NCBI RefSeq assembly: GCF_905147045.1
Contig: NC_065918.1
Span: 8,060,001-8,124,000 of the forward strand
Reading direction: 5' to 3'
Length of the DNA stretch: 64,000 nucleotides
DNA from: Nymphalis io
Taxonomy: Eukaryota > Arthropoda > Insecta > Lepidoptera > Nymphalidae
This document shows, one piece after another, positions 60,380 to 64,000 of this stretch (position 1 is the stretch's first letter; each line of letters opens with the position of its first letter). Position numbers and translations under genes: made by a program. Below the pieces are notes generated by a model that was not told the origin of the DNA, did not search any database, and worked only from the letters and a program-made list of their open reading frames with translations.

Positions 60380-61557
60380 GTAAGTACCGTTACAAATTAA
60401 AGCCTTTTGACGTTGCAGTCAATTTAAAAGACTAATTATTCTTTTTATGCATAAAATAATAAGCGAAGTCATTGCTATAAAGGTGAACAGAATCTAGTTT
60501 GTCTTGAGGGTTAGTGCATTTAAGTAGATATTTTAAATAATAAAAGCTACGTTTAGATTTCATTAATGCTTGCTTTATATAATATAATTAGAAAGCAAAT
60601 GCTTTCCCAACTAAAGAGGTGAATCTAAATTAAGGAAAGATAATGATTTCTGTTACTCTAACATTCAAGAGACTATCTTTTGTTCTTTTATGAAGTCTAG
60701 CGTCCAGGTAATAAAGACATAAATTCTTTGCATTCTTCGCGCGAATTGAGTTTCTTATATTCTTTCCTTTGCCATTTCTATTAAGTGAATGCTAAATTAA
60801 AGCATTTTTTCGTTTTTTTATTTTTGTTTCTGAGATGCGACAGTGTTCCTTAATTGTTCTAACAATTAACATTAATATATATTCGGAATACCACGAAACA
60901 TGATGTATTCCAGCTGGAAGGACCTGTGTAAATAAAGGCCCATCTTACTCAAGGCAACTCTGGCTCAAGGTGATTTTGGTGTCTACCGGCGAAGATACAT
61001 TGTCAATTATCATAAGCCAAATTAGCTCACTTGCCTTCACAAAATTAGTTTTGCAAAAAAATTTATGCTCAAAACGATATATTTTCTGTTCTCATTTTCT
61101 ATCTGATTCGATAATTCTTTTTAAACAATATTATTATTTGTATAAGACAAATAAATGAAAAAAGATTGAGAGAAAAAAAATAGCAACAATAAATCCAGTC
61201 CAATAAACCATATAAAAGTAGAAGCTAGCGAGCTACAGCTTGGGGAGAGATTAAGAGTTTTCTATTAACCACAATACAGGTCACAGGTGAATCGACGGCA
61301 GAATTTATGATGCTTTTGTTAGAGAAAGAATAGTTCGCTAATGGTACGTTAGAATTACCATACTAATTCTAGTATTTAGGTGTCGGCGCTGACTGAATAC
61401 ATTTACACTTGGTCAGATGTAAATTTCACAGTTTCAATTTTCGCCCATGAGATTACACAACCAGTAGGATTTTTATTATATAACATATAAAAATAAAGAA
61501 ATATATATAAAATTATTCAAAATCTTACAAGCACTTTTGTTATTTTATTAACAGGAT
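60380..61557. other. AT-rich non-coding stretch
   Basis: Nothing recognisable. Confidence 0.4.
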
Positions 61558-61879
61558 TTTGCGTCCTCCTGACCGATTTCGGCCACGGCGGCCAATCTCA
61601 AGAGAGATTCAAGTGCGCCGGTTATATTATAGTGCACAAGTGTGTGCGCAAACACAGATGCACTCTATATTCCGTCACTTATTTATTCATTCGATCGGAA
61701 GAATTTTAGGCGCAGGACCAACAGCTCTACTTGCTTTAAGAGGAAGGGAATTTACGAGGTATTGGACTTCGATACTACGGTTTTCTACTGAGAATTTTCG
61801 ACAAATAAAATCAATAACTTTTTTGCCGGCCCAACCGGGGAATCTTGTACTCAAGACCTCGGGATCTAGCTACTGGCCT
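61558..61879 (-). mobile_element. SINE family C, degenerate
   Basis: On the minus strand the tail (GAATCTCTCTTGAGATTGGCC, GCCGTGGCCGAAATCGGTC) is well kept, and the GTCGAAAATTCTCAG block and the B-box region are changed. The tRNA head is largely lost. The 145-codon plus-strand open frame is a by-product. Confidence 0.78.
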
Positions 61880-63099
61880 AAAAAGGAAGTAATTCACAAG
61901 AATATAATAACACAAAGCTATATCAGCAAGAAACTCTCTTTTCAAAGACTAAATTGCATAGGTATTTATATTAAATGCAAAAAAAAACAAATATAATTTA
62001 TATGTTAGTTTTCTAGCCGCAAATGTTGAGTGCATTTCACTTCTACAATCTACGGTCGCGTGAAATACCACTTGGTCTCTTATATAACTTCCGTACCGTT
62101 TGCCGGTCGAGGAATTTCAATGGCTCTTAGGCCAGTATTACAAGTTCGACTTTAAGCCGAACCGTGTTAGTGAAACACTTAGCAAATATACATTTATATT
62201 TTAAAAGGGATATATTATTTGTCTTGGTATGTCAACATCATTTTAATGATGAATTATTCTGTTGTCATCAAAAATTCTTATATGATAAAAACGAAATTGA
62301 ATTATTTGAAAAATGTTCTCTGTTATTCAATCTGTCTGTGCATGAAACATAGTAAAAATACCGAGCGGTCTTTAATAAATTTCGCGTGGTACCTAATATT
62401 TTTATCATAGAAAAAAAGTAATCGTGGAAATACATTTAAAACTACTATATACACATTAATATAATACAAATACGAGAAAAGCATACCATGTTTGGAAAAA
62501 TGAGGTTCTTTACACGAATTGTAGCATAAACAATGTCAAGTTATGATTGATGTTTAAAATTTAATCTCGCCCTACAAAAGAGAGCGTGCGCGCTTCGACG
62601 GAGTTTTTGTATTTAGGTAAAGTGGTGCCAGGGCCTTTCATTATACGAAAACATAACTTTGTTAGGTATGCGTTGGATTTTCAATTTCAAGATATTGATA
62701 TAAAATATGTAACGAAATTTTATGATAATATATATTTTCACTTTTGGAGAACATTGTTCATCATTTTGTTTGTGCTCTAGGGAATGACATATATTTTTTT
62801 ATCCCCTGCGAACAATTTCCTTGACCTTACTTACCGTACACAGTTACACAGTTACACAGTTATCTTATAAAGAGTTACGTACTTAATTAATCATCAAATA
62901 CAAATATTAGAATAATGTTTAAATTGAAAGCAATCCGATATCGAGAATATAGCTAATTAAAATTGAATACTATAGGTACAATTTTTAAACATAATAAAAC
63001 ATTTGTCAGAATAATAAATGACAAATTGTGGTTGTAATTTAGAATTGCGTTACAAAATTTTTAATTATAATTATAAGTAATAATAAATAATGCTTTGCT
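61880..63099. other. AT-rich non-coding stretch
   Basis: No supported gene; overlapping open frames at 62164-62410 and 62586-62780 show no domain. A less AT-rich patch lies at about 62565-62640. Confidence 0.4.
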
Positions 63100-63215
63100 T
63101 TGCTTATAAACGTTGCTAAGCGGATGTATAGATGTTATAAATACTAATTTCTCTTTTTCTGTCATTATTGATTTGACATTCTTAAGAAGACACGGCTTAA
63201 TTAAACATGCAATTA
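63100..63215 (+). repeat. dispersed repeat family G, copy 3
   Basis: Begins TATAAACGTTGCTAAGCGGATG, the inverse of the end of copy 2, then TTCTCTTTTTCTGTCATTATTGATTTGACATTC. The right end has diverged. Confidence 0.6.
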
Positions 63216-63812
63216 AACAAATTAAACAAAACAATTGGTAACTGTACTATACTATAGAATGTTCTGTACAAATACCGATGAAATAACGATCGTACATAGT
63301 TCCTGAAATGTTAATGAAATATCCTTAGAATGTTATTAATTAATATTTGATATCGAAATTCTGTTATAAAGTTATGTTACTCTTGAAATACTACTCATTC
63401 ACACTAGTCGATATTGGTTGATCCTTCTATAAATCGATTCATAAGTCAATAATATTTTAGTTATTGTTTTAATTTGAAATATATTATTATTTTGATTTAT
63501 TTTTTTAATTTGAACTACATTAATAAAAAAATACATAAAATTTGATTTACATTTGAAAATTATCTTTAAGAAAATCGTCCGTCAACTGATAAACTTTTCT
63601 TTTACAGGAACACACAAATAAAGCTCAATTTACCTCCTTGCTCTACTGCGGGTTGTTTATAGGTATACTATATTATATGTCTTCGATTCTATTCATATAA
63701 CTATTATATGAAATATCTTTTCTACAATTATTTTCCTCACAGACGTGTTCGAGATGAGTAATTGTTTTGGGCGCAGTGTCATGATTTATTTTATTTTATT
63801 TATTTATTTTAA

Positions 63813-64000
63813 GGACCACTAGTAGCTACTACATGTTTTAATGACAAATGTAAAAAACAATTTGACTTTGGAGCGTTCACTAATTTTGTAATATCGCGAA
63901 GACAGATTTATCAATACTTAAAAAGACTTGATACAACTAAAGGGACAGGTTATGATAATATCCCTCCTATATTTATTTCTAAATGTGCATGGATACTAAG
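63813..64000 (+). pseudogene. LINE reverse transcriptase fragment, cut by window end
   Basis: An open frame from 63813 to the last base reads ...FVISRRQIYQYLKRLDTTKG, TGYDNIPPIFISKCAWIL. The K-G-x-G-x-D-x-I-P-P pattern is the start of the reverse-transcriptase domain of Jockey-like non-LTR elements. It differs from both LINEs described above. The upstream TTTATTTTATTTTATT run may be the junction with flanking DNA, suggesting 5' truncation. Whether it is intact beyond the window is unknown. Confidence 0.75.

Noticed and set aside
1..64000. Search for CRISPR arrays, telomeric TTAGG arrays and rRNA genes
   Set aside because: No regularly spaced direct repeats, no tandem TTAGG and no rRNA-like blocks were seen.

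Overview
This window is eukaryotic, AT-rich and mostly non-coding. It most likely comes from a butterfly or moth (Lepidoptera). The reasons are one spliced insect-type gene with long introns and a dense population of retroposons of a kind I associate with lepidopteran genomes: two tRNA-derived SINE families, a third SINE-like family, CR1/Jockey-like and RTE-like LINEs, a hAT DNA transposon and small MITEs. No CRISPR array, operon or bacterial signal is present.

The only confident host gene is a zinc-dependent membrane (renal-type) dipeptidase on the minus strand. I reassembled it by eye from ten coding exons between 41547 (ATG) and 25419 (stop). All junctions have GT-AG borders and consistent phases, giving a 408-residue secreted enzyme with a signal peptide and all five expected zinc ligands. 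A further well-bordered 48-bp exon at 57143-57190 may be its upstream leader exon. If it is, the gene covers about half the window and most of the transposons lie in its introns.

Layout. 1-290: LINE 3' end joined to a SINE tail. 1492-1781: SINE A with target-site duplication (TSD). 1870-4887: hAT element with perfect 8-bp TSD and a broken transposase. 4.9-25.4 kb: no supported gene, scattered SINEs, a tandemly duplicated SINE at 12.5-13.1 kb, degenerate repeats. 25.4-41.5 kb: dipeptidase exons with a truncated LINE (27.3-29.2 kb) and SINEs in introns. 41.5-57 kb: probable long 5' intron holding an RTE element (48993-53952, 11-bp TSD) into which a CR1/Jockey-like LINE (49639-52806) has jumped. 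57-64 kb: leader-exon candidate, SINE remnants, an unassigned plus-strand exon candidate, and a LINE reverse-transcriptase fragment running off the end.

The most interesting signals are structural. The LINE and SINE family B share a near-identical hairpin-forming 3' end, which suggests the SINE borrows that LINE's machinery. A perfect 27-bp inverted repeat sits exactly at the frameshift that broke one LINE copy. Several perfect palindromes cluster at 46.0-46.5 kb. I see no clear evidence of a wholly new biological system.
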